DNA of 58,627 nucleotides from Treponema sp. (GTDB taxonomy: Bacteria; Spirochaetota; Spirochaetia; Treponematales; Treponemataceae): assembly GCA_017449265.1 (NCBI GenBank), contig JAFSJW010000081.1, forward strand, positions 1 to 58,627, written 5' to 3'. A program made the translations under genes and the position numbers. The notes below the pieces were generated by a model. The model ran no database searches. It was not told the DNA's origin and saw only the letters and a program-made list of their open reading frames with translations. The number at the start of each line of letters is the position of its first letter. Within the stretch, counting starts at the first letter, position 1. Positions 49,392 to 57,935 of this stretch are shown here, one piece after another.

Positions 49392-50246
49392 ATGGCTGTA
49401 GTTACCATGAAGAGTTTGCTTGAATCTGGCGTACATTTCGGTCACCAGGTTAAACGTTGGGATCCGCGCATGAAGAAATATATCTTCGCAGAGCGCAATG
49501 GAATTCATATCATCGACTTGCAGAAAACAATTGCTGCAATCAAAGACAGCTACGAAGCTGTAAGAAAGGTTGTTTCTTCAGGAAAATCAGTTCTTTTCGT
49601 AGGAACGAAGAAACAGGCTCAGCAGGCTATCGCAAAAGAAGCAGAAAGATGCGGAATGTACTATGTAAACAGCCGCTGGCTTGGCGGTATGCTCACAAAC
49701 TTCTCTACAATTAAGAAATCACTTCAGAGACTTAAGAAAATCGAGAAAATGGAGATTGACGGAACTTTCGCAAATCTCACAAAGAAAGAAGTTTCAGGAC
49801 TCCAGAAAGAAAGAGCAAAGCTTGAGAAGAACCTCGGCGGAATCAAAGAGATGAAAGAGCTTCCAGGAATCATCTTCATCATCGATACTCACAAAGAGCA
49901 GATTGCCGTTGCAGAAGCTCACCGCATGGGAATTCCGGTCATCGCAGTTGTTGACACAAACTGCAATCCTGAGGGAATCGACTATCCTATCCCGGGAAAC
50001 GACGACGCTATCCGTGCTATCAGCCTTTTCACATCAATCATAGCCAACGCTGTCGTTGAAGCTGACAATGAGCAGGGACTCAAAATCATTGAGAGCCTTA
50101 ACGATGACGATGATGTTTCAACAGACGCTTCAACAAGAAAAGATGATGAAGAAATCGTTGACTATTCTAATTACGAGCCAACAGAGGCAAAAGAGGAAGA
50201 TACAGCCGCTGCTGAAGTTGACCTCGAAGAGAAATTCACAAAATAA
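49392..50246 (+). CDS. rpsB: 30S ribosomal protein S2
   Basis: 284 aa. Starts [32 protein letters not shown], with the S2 signature [19 protein letters not shown] near residue 95 and [24 protein letters not shown] near 197. The final 50 residues are an acidic tail ([21 protein letters not shown]) beyond the common core. Component of the small subunit. First gene of rpsB-tsf-frr-uppS-cdsA-dxr. Confidence 0.97.
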   Translation: MAVVTMKSLLESGVHFGHQVKRWDPRMKKYIFAERNGIHIIDLQKTIAAIKDSYEAVRKVVSSGKSVLFVGTKKQAQQAIAKEAERCGMYYVNSRWLGGMLTNFSTIKKSLQRLKKIEKMEIDGTFANLTKKEVSGLQKERAKLEKNLGGIKEMKELPGIIFIIDTHKEQIAVAEAHRMGIPVIAVVDTNCNPEGIDYPIPGNDDAIRAISLFTSIIANAVVEADNEQGLKIIESLNDDDDVSTDASTRKDDEEIVDYSNYEPTEAKEEDTAAAEVDLEEKFTK

Positions 50247-50260
50247 GACTGGAGTTGACA

Positions 50261-51100
50261 ATGGCTGGATTTAAAGCTGCTGATGTAAAAGCGCTTCATG
50301 ACAAAACTGGCGCGGGAATGCTTGACTGCAAAAAAGCACTTACCGATGCTAACGGCGATGTTGCTGAAGCTGAGAAAATTTTGAAAGAAAAAGGACTCGC
50401 CGCCGTTGCAAAGCGCGCGGAAAGGGCTACTAGCGAAGGACGCATTTTCATCCGTCAGGTTGGAAACAAAATCGCAATCGCAGAGCTTACTTGCGAAACA
50501 GACTTCGTTGCAAAGAACTCTGATTTTATTGCAACCGGAGAAAAAATCCTTGACTTGATTTTCGAGAAAGGATACACGAAGGTTGAAAAAGAGCTTGAGG
50601 ATATCGTTGTTGAAGCCGCAGGAACAAAACTCCGCGAGAATATGACGCTCAGAAAGGTTGATGTTGTTGAAGTTCCGGCAGGTTCTGCATCCGCATACTA
50701 TGTTCACTCAGACTTCAAAACAGCCGCAATCGTTGTGATTGGAGGTTCAGAGGCTGATGATGTAAAGACTTTCGCAAAAGACTGCTGCTTGCATCTTGCA
50801 GCATTCACACCGGCATACATCAAGAAAGAGGATGTGCCTGAAACATATGTCAACGAACAGAAGGAAATCTTTCAGGCTCAGATGGCAGCCGACGAGAAAA
50901 TGGCTTCAAAACCAGAGAACGTGAAAGCTGGTATCCTTCAGGGAAAAATCAACAAGCACTTGGCTGAAATCTGCTTCGTTGACCAGGCTTTCGTAAAAGA
51001 CGACAAAGTTACCGTAGCAAAGAAACTTGACGAAGTTTCAAAAGCAGCGGGCGCAAAGCTCTCTTTTGAAAAAATCGTTCTTTATGTTCTTGGTAAATAA
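50261..51100 (+). CDS. tsf: Elongation factor Ts
   Basis: 279 aa from ATG 50261 (GGAG six bases upstream). The UBA-like N-terminus VKALHDKTGAGMLDCKKAL and the EF-Tu contact TCETDFVAKNSDF (about residues 73-85) are intact. Two core subdomains and a C-terminal LSFEKIVLYVLGK follow. It exchanges GDP for GTP on EF-Tu. Fourteen bases after rpsB. A TTG two codons upstream is in frame but not needed. Confidence 0.96.
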   Translation: MAGFKAADVKALHDKTGAGMLDCKKALTDANGDVAEAEKILKEKGLAAVAKRAERATSEGRIFIRQVGNKIAIAELTCETDFVAKNSDFIATGEKILDLIFEKGYTKVEKELEDIVVEAAGTKLRENMTLRKVDVVEVPAGSASAYYVHSDFKTAAIVVIGGSEADDVKTFAKDCCLHLAAFTPAYIKKEDVPETYVNEQKEIFQAQMAADEKMASKPENVKAGILQGKINKHLAEICFVDQAFVKDDKVTVAKKLDEVSKAAGAKLSFEKIVLYVLGK

Positions 51101-51110
51101 CTTTGCCTAA

Positions 51111-51142
51111 AAAACGGTCAGAGTTAATCTGGCCGTTTTTTT
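51111..51142 (+). terminator. Terminator or attenuator between tsf and frr
   Basis: AAACGGTCAGA pairs with TCTGGCCGTTT (one G-T), loop GTTAA, followed by T. It lies inside an otherwise continuous operon and may reduce expression of the downstream genes. Confidence 0.75.
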
Positions 51143-51167
51143 ATAATTTTATTCAGGAGATACAAAA

Positions 51168-51710
51168 ATGGCTTTCGATGCTACTTCTAAAATGGAGAAA
51201 ACGCTTTCATCTCTCAAGGATGAATTCAACACAATTCGTACCGGCCGCGCTTCAGCAGCAATTTTTGACAAAGTGCGCGTTGATTATTACGGAAACAAGT
51301 CGCCGTTGAATCAGGTTGCCCAGATTTCAATTCCTGAAGCGCGCACAGTTCTGATTTCACCATTTGACAAATCGCTCATTTCTGAGATTGAGAAAGCAAT
51401 TCAGGTTGCGGATTTGGGACTTAATCCTTCAAACGACGGGAAAGTCATCAGAATCTCAATTCCTGCTCTTACAGCGGACAGAAGAAAGGAACTTGTAAAA
51501 CAGGCAAAAAACACGGCCGAGAATTACAGAACTACTATCAGGAATATCCGCCGAGATGGAAATGATGATTTGAAAAAACAGCAGAAAGCCGGTGAACTGA
51601 CTGAGGATCAGCTCAAAAAAGAGACTGATGATCTCCAGAAACTGACGGATAAATATATCGCAGAAATTAACAAAGTGTACGAAGCAAAAGAGAAAGAAAT
51701 TTTAGCATAG
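51168..51710 (+). CDS. frr: Ribosome recycling factor
   Basis: 180 aa, within the normal range (about 185). EFNTIRTGRASAAIFDKVRVDYYG (about 16-39), then INPE-like region TVLISPFDKSLISEIEKAIQ and RISIPALTADRRKELVKQAK. The last 60 residues are the long helix of domain I. It splits post-termination ribosomes together with EF-G. CAGGAG lies before ATG. It follows the attenuator-like hairpin after tsf. Confidence 0.96.
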   Translation: MAFDATSKMEKTLSSLKDEFNTIRTGRASAAIFDKVRVDYYGNKSPLNQVAQISIPEARTVLISPFDKSLISEIEKAIQVADLGLNPSNDGKVIRISIPALTADRRKELVKQAKNTAENYRTTIRNIRRDGNDDLKKQQKAGELTEDQLKKETDDLQKLTDKYIAEINKVYEAKEKEILA

Positions 51711-51715
51711 CTTTT

Positions 51716-52447
51716 ATGACAGAAAATAATATAAAACCCGACCTTCTTCCCGTTCATGTCGGAATAATCATGGACGGAAACGGTCGGTGGGCAAAAAAGA
51801 GAGGCTTGCCACGAAGCGCAGGGCATAAAGAAGGTCTTACGGCCGCAAAAAATATTGTGGCAGCGGCAAGCTCCCTTGGCATAAAATATATAACTTTATA
51901 CACATTCTCAACTGAAAACTGGAAACGAACCCAAGAAGAAGTCGGATATTTGATGGGATTAGTAAAACTTCATCTTAGGGCTGAATTTGATTTCTACAAA
52001 AAGAACGGAATAAGAATCGATTCTGTCGGGGACTTGGACGGACTGCCACCCGATGTAAAAAATGAGATAATAAACGCAAAGAACGACACCCGCGACTTTA
52101 CGGGAACAACATGTATACTTGCAATAAATTACGGCTCCCGTGATGAAATCGTGCGGAGTGTCAGAAAAATTATACAGGCAGGTACTTCCGCCGCTGATGT
52201 AACAGAGAATACTATAAAAGATTCTTTGGATATGCCCGGGCTGCCTGATGTGGATTTATTGATACGGACAGGCGGCGAAAAAAGGCTGAGCAATTTTCTT
52301 TTGTGGCAATGTGCCTATGCGGAATTTATTTTCAGCGATACGCTCTGGCCTGAATATGGCAAGGAAGAGTTTTTTAATGCCATAATGCAGTTTCAAAACC
52401 GAAACCGCCGATTTGGTGCGGTTCCTGATGACGAAAAGGCAAATTAA
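51716..52447 (+). CDS. uppS: Undecaprenyl diphosphate synthase (cis-prenyltransferase)
   Basis: 243 aa. HVGIIMDGNGRWAKKRGLPRSAGHKEG (about 14-40) holds the catalytic Asp and the IPP/FPP site; TLYTFSTENWKR, NYGSRDEI and the C-terminal DLLIRTGGEKRLSNFLLWQCAYAEFIFSDTLWPE complete the family. It makes the C55 lipid carrier used for peptidoglycan precursors. Starts five bases after frr without a ribosome site of its own, so coupling is likely. Confidence 0.96.
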   Translation: MTENNIKPDLLPVHVGIIMDGNGRWAKKRGLPRSAGHKEGLTAAKNIVAAASSLGIKYITLYTFSTENWKRTQEEVGYLMGLVKLHLRAEFDFYKKNGIRIDSVGDLDGLPPDVKNEIINAKNDTRDFTGTTCILAINYGSRDEIVRSVRKIIQAGTSAADVTENTIKDSLDMPGLPDVDLLIRTGGEKRLSNFLLWQCAYAEFIFSDTLWPEYGKEEFFNAIMQFQNRNRRFGAVPDDEKAN

Positions 52448-52464
52448 AAAAAGGAATTTATTAT

Positions 52465-53337
52465 ATGAATAATAAGATAGTTCAGCGGCTTTTAGTTTTT
52501 TTCATTGGGCTGCCGGTCATAATCGGAGTCGTATATTTCAAACAGCTAAATCATATCGCACTGCATATACTTATCGTATTCATGTCGCTTATGGGCGCAA
52601 ACGAGCTTTACACGCTCCTTTCGCGAAAGTACAAGATGCAGCCGAAGCCGCTCGTGCTTGCAATGAATATAGTTCCGCCTCTTTTTGCCGCAGTATGCGC
52701 TGTTTTTAACATTCAGTTCACATTCAATGACTTCAATGGTATTGATTTTTCGCTTCTTGCCGCCGTTATGGTCTGTATGGCTTATGAAGTCCTTGCGATG
52801 AAAACATTTGAGAATGCTCTGAGCCACATTCTCACTTCTATTTTTATAATTCTCTACACAGGTTTTTTCATTACATTCCTGTCAAGAATGACTGTCTGTG
52901 ATTACTCGCGCGAATATATCTCAATTTTTCTCCTCATGGTCTTTCTCTGCGACTCTGCGGCATGGTTTTTCGGAAACTTGTTCGGAAAAAACAACAAAGG
53001 CTTCATCAAAGCAAGCCCGAACAAAAGCATTGCAGGATTTTGCGGCGGAATCTTGGGTTCGGTTGTCAGCGGTCTGCTCGGCTGGCAATTTCTTCCAGGT
53101 GCGTTCCCTACAACGCTTCCAAAAATCATTTTTTTCGGAATAGCCATTTCTATTTTTTCGATTCTTGGCGATTTATTTGAATCAGTAATAAAACGCTCCG
53201 TTGAAATAAAAGATTCAGGAACGCTTATTCCAGGGCGCGGCGGCGTTTTGGACTCAATCGATTCAGTAGTATTCGCAGTTCCGGTCTTTTATCTCGGAAT
53301 CAATTTTCTGTTCGCATCAAATTTCGTAAATCAGTAA
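52465..53337 (+). CDS. cdsA: Phosphatidate cytidylyltransferase
   Basis: 290 aa with about eight membrane helices. The CdsA signature lies near the C-terminus: IKRSVEIKDSGTLIPGRGGVLDSIDSVVFAVP, with the Lys/Asp/Gly-rich core, and SPNKSIAGFCGG upstream. It converts phosphatidate and CTP to CDP-diacylglycerol. AAGGAA precedes ATG. The order uppS-cdsA-dxr is common. Confidence 0.93.
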   Translation: MNNKIVQRLLVFFIGLPVIIGVVYFKQLNHIALHILIVFMSLMGANELYTLLSRKYKMQPKPLVLAMNIVPPLFAAVCAVFNIQFTFNDFNGIDFSLLAAVMVCMAYEVLAMKTFENALSHILTSIFIILYTGFFITFLSRMTVCDYSREYISIFLLMVFLCDSAAWFFGNLFGKNNKGFIKASPNKSIAGFCGGILGSVVSGLLGWQFLPGAFPTTLPKIIFFGIAISIFSILGDLFESVIKRSVEIKDSGTLIPGRGGVLDSIDSVVFAVPVFYLGINFLFASNFVNQ

Positions 53338-53338
53338 A

Positions 53339-54457
53339 ATGAAAAAAGTTCTTATTTTAGGCGCGACTGGCTCTATCGGAAAAAGTTCCGTTGAAATTTT
53401 ACGGAGCGAAAAGGAAAAATTCACGGTTTGCGGACTCACTTCTTTCTCCAAGCGCGATGAGCTGGAATCATTGGGAAAAGAATTCAATTGCCCCACAACA
53501 TTAGTTTCAGAAGAAGGTGCAGACAGCATAAAACGGCTCATAGACAAAACGAAGCCAGACATTGTAATCAACGGCATTGCGGGGAGCGCAGGATTATTGC
53601 CCAGTGTTTTTGTCCTTGAGGCAGGAATAAATCTTGCCCTTGCGAACAAAGAAAGTGTCGTTATGGCATGGCCTGTAATCTCAGGCATTGCAAAAAAAAC
53701 AGGCTCTCAAATTCTTCCCGTGGATTCGGAACATTCCGCAGTTTTCACGCTGATAAACAAATTCGGAAAAGCGAATCTTGATAAAATCATAATAACTGCA
53801 AGCGGAGGTCCGTTCAGGACTTTTCCGCCTGAAAAGCTTCTGACAGTAACAGTGAACGATGCCCTAAAACATCCCACATGGAACATGGGGAAGAAAATAA
53901 CGATTGATTCTGCTACTCTTGGAAACAAAGGGCTTGAAGTAATCGAAGCCTGCCGTCTCTTCGACGCAAAACCCGCTGACATTCAGGTTGTAATTCACCC
54001 GCAAAGCGTTGTTCACTCGCTTATCAGAACGAAAGACGGAATCGTGTACGCCCAGCTCTCAGAGCCAGACATGAAGCACCCTATCCTTCAGGCTTTGGAA
54101 TGGCCTGAAATTACAGGAAATTTTATGCGCCCGTTTGATTTGACCGACGAGCTTATACTTGGAATAGAAGGAAAAAGAACGCTAACTTTTGAACGGCCCC
54201 GCTTCAAAGATTTTCCTATGCTTTCTATTGCATACATGGCCGCAGAGAAAAACAAAAGTTTCACGATTGCCTATAACGCCGCAAACGAAGTGGCAGTTCA
54301 GGCGTTCATCGACGGCAGGCTATCTTTCCCAGGAATCTCGGAGACTGTAGGAAAAGTCCTTTCCAGCGACTGGTCAGGCGAAGTGCGCGACTTGAAAGAT
54401 GTTTTTGAGGCTGATAAAAAAGCCCGTGAATGTGCAGAAAGTTTTTGTTGTAAATAA
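53339..54457 (+). CDS. dxr: 1-deoxy-D-xylulose 5-phosphate reductoisomerase
   Basis: 372 aa. NADPH-binding ILGATGSIGKSSVEIL at residues 5-20, LANKESVVMAW, the metal-binding PVDSEHSAVF, the GPFRTF loop, HPTWNMGKKITIDSATLGNKGLEVIEA and the NAANEVAVQAFIDG ending. First committed enzyme of the MEP isoprenoid pathway, which feeds UppS two genes upstream. It starts two bases after cdsA. The site-2 protease gene rseP, frequent at this place, is missing. Confidence 0.96.
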   Translation: MKKVLILGATGSIGKSSVEILRSEKEKFTVCGLTSFSKRDELESLGKEFNCPTTLVSEEGADSIKRLIDKTKPDIVINGIAGSAGLLPSVFVLEAGINLALANKESVVMAWPVISGIAKKTGSQILPVDSEHSAVFTLINKFGKANLDKIIITASGGPFRTFPPEKLLTVTVNDALKHPTWNMGKKITIDSATLGNKGLEVIEACRLFDAKPADIQVVIHPQSVVHSLIRTKDGIVYAQLSEPDMKHPILQALEWPEITGNFMRPFDLTDELILGIEGKRTLTFERPRFKDFPMLSIAYMAAEKNKSFTIAYNAANEVAVQAFIDGRLSFPGISETVGKVLSSDWSGEVRDLKDVFEADKKARECAESFCCK

Positions 54458-54500
54458 ACAAATTTGCGCTTATAATTTTAAATACATACTGGAGATAAAT

Positions 54501-55220
54501 ATGAAAGTTCATAACATAATGGAAGAAATTGTTTGTCAACATATAAACGCAATTTATGATTTATTGGCGGAAACCAATTCTTCTTGGTTGACTTGTGACT
54601 GCGAGAACTGCCGCTTTGATGCAACCAGCTATGTTTTAAACAGAATACCGCCAAAATATGTAGTCTCAGGCCGAGGTGTAACACACAGTATAAATCTCAT
54701 CGAAAACGACTTTCAGCTTAAAGCCGATATAGACGCTTTATGCAACGAGGGCATAAGACTCATAAGCTCCACAAAACGCCCGTTCCACTCGCTCCCACGA
54801 AAAGACTGCGAGATTGGTCAGCCAAAAATTCCAGTATTCAACTTCCCTACTTTGACCGGGCTTATTTTGGATGGAACAACATTCGAGCCTGTGATAGGCG
54901 CAAAAGTCACGCTGAAATGCGACGGCAAGGAAGCCGAGATGATTGATAAAACCTGGGCAAATCCTGCGAAAACATACCAGTCAACAAAAGGCTCGTATTC
55001 ATTCTGGATAAAGCCGATTCCTGTAGAAAAGGAAGGAGTAAGCAAGAAATTCAATTTCAACATTGAAGTTACTGCCCAAGATTACGAGCCGCTGATTTAC
55101 TCGCTGGAAATTCCAATCGTAAGCGATGATTATGTAAAGGCAGAGCTGGACTCAACATACTCACTGAAAGTCAAGGATTTGATTATATTCAAAAAATCAG
55201 TCCATAACGACATGGAATAA
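54501..55220 (+). CDS. ComFB-domain protein with C-terminal beta-sandwich
   Basis: 239 aa from ATG 54501 (GGAG six bases upstream). Residues 1-62 match ComFB: HNIMEEIVCQHINAIYDLL, then the cysteine cluster CDCENC (32-37, with Cys 12 as a possible fourth ligand) and YVLNRIPPKYVVSGRG. Some ComFB proteins have been described as cyclic dinucleotide receptors. Residues 113-239 (LTGLILDGTTFEPVIGAKVTLKC, GSYSFWIKP, FNFNIEVTAQDYEPL) look like a carboxypeptidase-regulatory/Ig-type sandwich. No signal peptide, so cytoplasmic. It may belong to the dxr transcript (43-base gap) and ends at a terminator. Confidence 0.82.
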   Translation: MKVHNIMEEIVCQHINAIYDLLAETNSSWLTCDCENCRFDATSYVLNRIPPKYVVSGRGVTHSINLIENDFQLKADIDALCNEGIRLISSTKRPFHSLPRKDCEIGQPKIPVFNFPTLTGLILDGTTFEPVIGAKVTLKCDGKEAEMIDKTWANPAKTYQSTKGSYSFWIKPIPVEKEGVSKKFNFNIEVTAQDYEPLIYSLEIPIVSDDYVKAELDSTYSLKVKDLIIFKKSVHNDME

Positions 55221-55354
55221 GTAGCAGAAATCGATATTTTTAAAAATACGGTCTACGAGCTTGTGGAAATCATCACCTTGGAAAAACAAAGTCAGCTGCG
55301 TTTTGCAACAAGCCCGAAAATCCGTTATTTATGTCATTCAAACATTTCTGAATG

Positions 55355-55383
55355 TGCCTGTCTTTCCGACAGGCATTTTTTTT
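55355..55383 (+). terminator. Terminator after the ComFB gene
   Basis: TGCCTGTC-TTTCC-GACAGGCA (55355-55375) followed by eight T. Confidence 0.88.
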
Positions 55384-55391
55384 GTTCTGGA

Positions 55392-57713
55392 TTAGTGTAT
55401 CTCAGAATCGAGCGCATTCTTAGTAACTACAAGCTTTCCGCCAGCAAGAAGATTTTTTCCGGCCACCTGAACTTTACCGCCAACAGCATTAATCTGAATG
55501 CAGAAAAATTCATCGCCGGAAATCTCGGCTTTTTTTGCCGCGCCAGCATCGCTTCCTTCAAGAACGACCTTAGTCCCTGGCTCTGCCCACGGCACCTCAA
55601 TCACTTCGACGCAATCCTTTCCGTCCGCGCTTTTGTAGTCGCCGGCAAGGAGCATTCCGCGGCTCTCAACGCCGCGCATAGTGCGCGGGGCAAGGTTCGA
55701 TGCGATTACGACATGCTTTCCGAGCAAATCCTCTTCTTTTAGGTACATACGAAGCCCAGACTGAATCGTTCTTGGAGTTCCGCTTCCGTCATCAAGCGTT
55801 TCTATGAAAAGTTTTTCTCCATCAGGATTCGGCTTTACATCAACAATCTTTGCAACCGTAAGCTCAATATTCTTGTTGAAGAACTCAGCCTGCTCGGAAA
55901 CAGGCAGAACCAAAGGCTCTTTTTTCGGCTTCTTCTTGTCCTTTTTGTCGGATTTTTTCTCATCTGCCCTGTCAGACTGCTTTCCTGAGAATTTCGCGCG
56001 GAACGCATCCGTAGTCTTATTGTCAATCGGAGTGAAATAAACAGAAGTCTCGCTTATAGAATCAAGCCCCTCCATTTTTCCAAGGTCATCCCATGTAAGG
56101 TCTCCGTCCTTTTTCTCAACCCCGAATTTCGTGTTTATTATTGATTTTCCAAGATAGCCTGCCACAACCTGCGAATATTTGGGAAGGTACGGCTGAATCA
56201 TAATCATAAGGTCTTTTATGATGTATGCAAGATTATAAAGAACATTGTCAGAAACTTCCTTGTTCTCCTTGATTGCCTTCCACGGCTCGGCAGACTGGAA
56301 CGCCTTGTTGCACAGGTCAGAAATCTCAAGGATTGTATGAAGGGCATCTTTCAGCTCTGCCCACTCAAGAAGCTCCGTAACCTTTTTCTCTTTTTCGATT
56401 ACGGCATTCCACAAAGCCTCGTCCTTCTTTCCCGCAGGAATTTTTCCGCCATAGTTCTTGTTGATAAAAAGAAGCGTCCTGTTAACAAGGTTTCCGAGAT
56501 TTCCGATAAGCTCCTTGTTGTATTTCTCCTGAAAATCCTTCCAGGTAAACTGATAGTCCTGATTCTCAGGGCGGTTGTAGTAGATGTAGAACCGCCAGGC
56601 ATCGCTAGGAATTCCTGACTCCTTAGCGTCAGAGCCGAACACACCGACTCCCTTGGACTTGGAGAATTTTCCGTCCTCATAGTTCAGGAATTCTGTTGAA
56701 CTCATGTGGTAGAGCTTTGTGAAATCAGTTTTGCTACCTAGCTCCGAGCACGGGAAAACAACCGTGTGAAACGGAATGTTGTCCTTTCCGATGAACTGGA
56801 AGAGCTTTATGTCGCGGTTTGAATCGTTCTGAACCCACCAGTCCCGCCAGTCGAAGCCTGGCTTTCCTTCTGCCTTAATCTCGTCCTCAAGCTGCTTGGT
56901 AATTGACATATACCCGATAGGCGCGTTGAACCACACATAGAAGACCTTGTTCTCGTAGCCGGCCTTGGGAACCGGGATGCCCCACTTCAAGTCGCGCGTG
57001 ATTGCACGCTCGTTGAGGCCGTCGCGAATCCATGCCTTCGTCATCTGAATTGCGTTGGGCGCCCATTTTCCCTCCACGCTCGCCTTTTCCATCCATTTTT
57101 CAAGCCGAGGCGCGATTTTCGGAAGGTCAATGTACAAGTGGCGCGTCTCGCGAACCTCAGGAGTGGCACCGCAAGTATGACACCTAGGCTTAACGAGCTG
57201 CGTGGGGTCAAGAAGAGTTCCGCACGAGTCGCACTGGTCGCCCCTGGCATCCTCCGCGCCGCATTTGGGGCAAGTTCCGTCAACATAGCGGTCAGCAAGG
57301 AACATATTGCAGTTAGGGCAGAAAAGCTGCTTCGTCGTATGCTCGGTAATAAATCCGTTCTCGTCAAGCTCGGTGAAAATCCGCTGGGTGATTTCGGTAC
57401 ATTCCTCGTTCGATGTGCGCCCGAACTTGTCGAACGCAATGTCGAACCACTCGTATATGTCCTTGTGGATTGCATAATAGTAATCACAAAGCTCGCGCGG
57501 AGTCTTTTTCTCCTGCAAAGCCTTTGTCTCGGTGGCAGTTCCGTACTCATCAACGCCACATACATACATGGTCTCATATCCGCGTGAGCGGCAGAAACGC
57601 GCGAACACGTCCGCAGAAAGCATCTGGATAAGATTTCCGAGATGGGGAATATTGTTCACATACGGCAGAGCCGATGTAATAAGCCGTTTTGTCTTGATAT
57701 TTTTCATTTCCAT
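55392..57713 (-). CDS. metG: Methionyl-tRNA synthetase with C-terminal tRNA-binding domain
   Basis: 773 aa from ATG 57713; ATGs at 57719 and 57707 are alternatives. Class I HIGH-type motif PYVNNIPHLGNL near residue 17, a zinc knuckle with three CxxC pairs (CPNC, CPKC, CDSC, about 138-175), and KFSKSKG as KMSKS motif near 355. After about 590 a Lys/Asp-rich linker (SDKKDKKKPKKEP) joins an EMAP/Trbp111-like OB domain (VDVKPNPDGEKLFIETLDDG ... GMLLAGDYKS). It charges tRNA-Met. None of the ATGs has a ribosome site. TATAAT ends nine bases before 57713, and that promoter would start downstream of 57719, which argues against the longest form. Confidence 0.93.
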   Translation of the reverse strand: MEMKNIKTKRLITSALPYVNNIPHLGNLIQMLSADVFARFCRSRGYETMYVCGVDEYGTATETKALQEKKTPRELCDYYYAIHKDIYEWFDIAFDKFGRTSNEECTEITQRIFTELDENGFITEHTTKQLFCPNCNMFLADRYVDGTCPKCGAEDARGDQCDSCGTLLDPTQLVKPRCHTCGATPEVRETRHLYIDLPKIAPRLEKWMEKASVEGKWAPNAIQMTKAWIRDGLNERAITRDLKWGIPVPKAGYENKVFYVWFNAPIGYMSITKQLEDEIKAEGKPGFDWRDWWVQNDSNRDIKLFQFIGKDNIPFHTVVFPCSELGSKTDFTKLYHMSSTEFLNYEDGKFSKSKGVGVFGSDAKESGIPSDAWRFYIYYNRPENQDYQFTWKDFQEKYNKELIGNLGNLVNRTLLFINKNYGGKIPAGKKDEALWNAVIEKEKKVTELLEWAELKDALHTILEISDLCNKAFQSAEPWKAIKENKEVSDNVLYNLAYIIKDLMIMIQPYLPKYSQVVAGYLGKSIINTKFGVEKKDGDLTWDDLGKMEGLDSISETSVYFTPIDNKTTDAFRAKFSGKQSDRADEKKSDKKDKKKPKKEPLVLPVSEQAEFFNKNIELTVAKIVDVKPNPDGEKLFIETLDDGSGTPRTIQSGLRMYLKEEDLLGKHVVIASNLAPRTMRGVESRGMLLAGDYKSADGKDCVEVIEVPWAEPGTKVVLEGSDAGAAKKAEISGDEFFCIQINAVGGKVQVAGKNLLAGGKLVVTKNALDSEIH

Positions 57714-57722
57714 AAGCATAGG

Positions 57723-57751
57723 ATTATACTGATTTTAAGCCAGTTGCTCAA
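57723..57751 (-). promoter_or_regulatory. Promoter of metG (leaderless type)
   Basis: Minus strand: TTGAGC (57751-57746), 17-base spacer, TATAAT (57728-57723). Predicted +1 near 57716, three bases before ATG 57713. Confidence 0.65.
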
Positions 57752-57880
57752 TGTGATGAGTCTGGGACGGAAAAAAGAATGGCAGTCCGATATATTCGGA
57801 ACACAAAGAAACTTTGAATGTGTTTCAAAAGGTATGCAGATGTTACAAGCCTGTCATTCCGAACTTGATATAGATAGCTG

Positions 57881-57928
57881 CACCATGCGGCTTTGCCGCA
57901 TGGTGGCCACCTTCGCAAAGCGAAGGTG
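57881..57928. repeat. Two adjacent perfect hairpins after the right-edge gene
   Basis: CACCATGCGGC-TTT-GCCGCATGGTG (57881-57905) and CACCTTCGC-AAA-GCGAAGGTG (57908-57928). Next to them (57860-57877) is CTGTCATTCCGAACTTGA, resembling the repeat at 809-835. They may stop transcription of the minus-strand gene, although a T-run is lacking. Confidence 0.65.
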
Positions 57929-57935
57929 CAAATTG

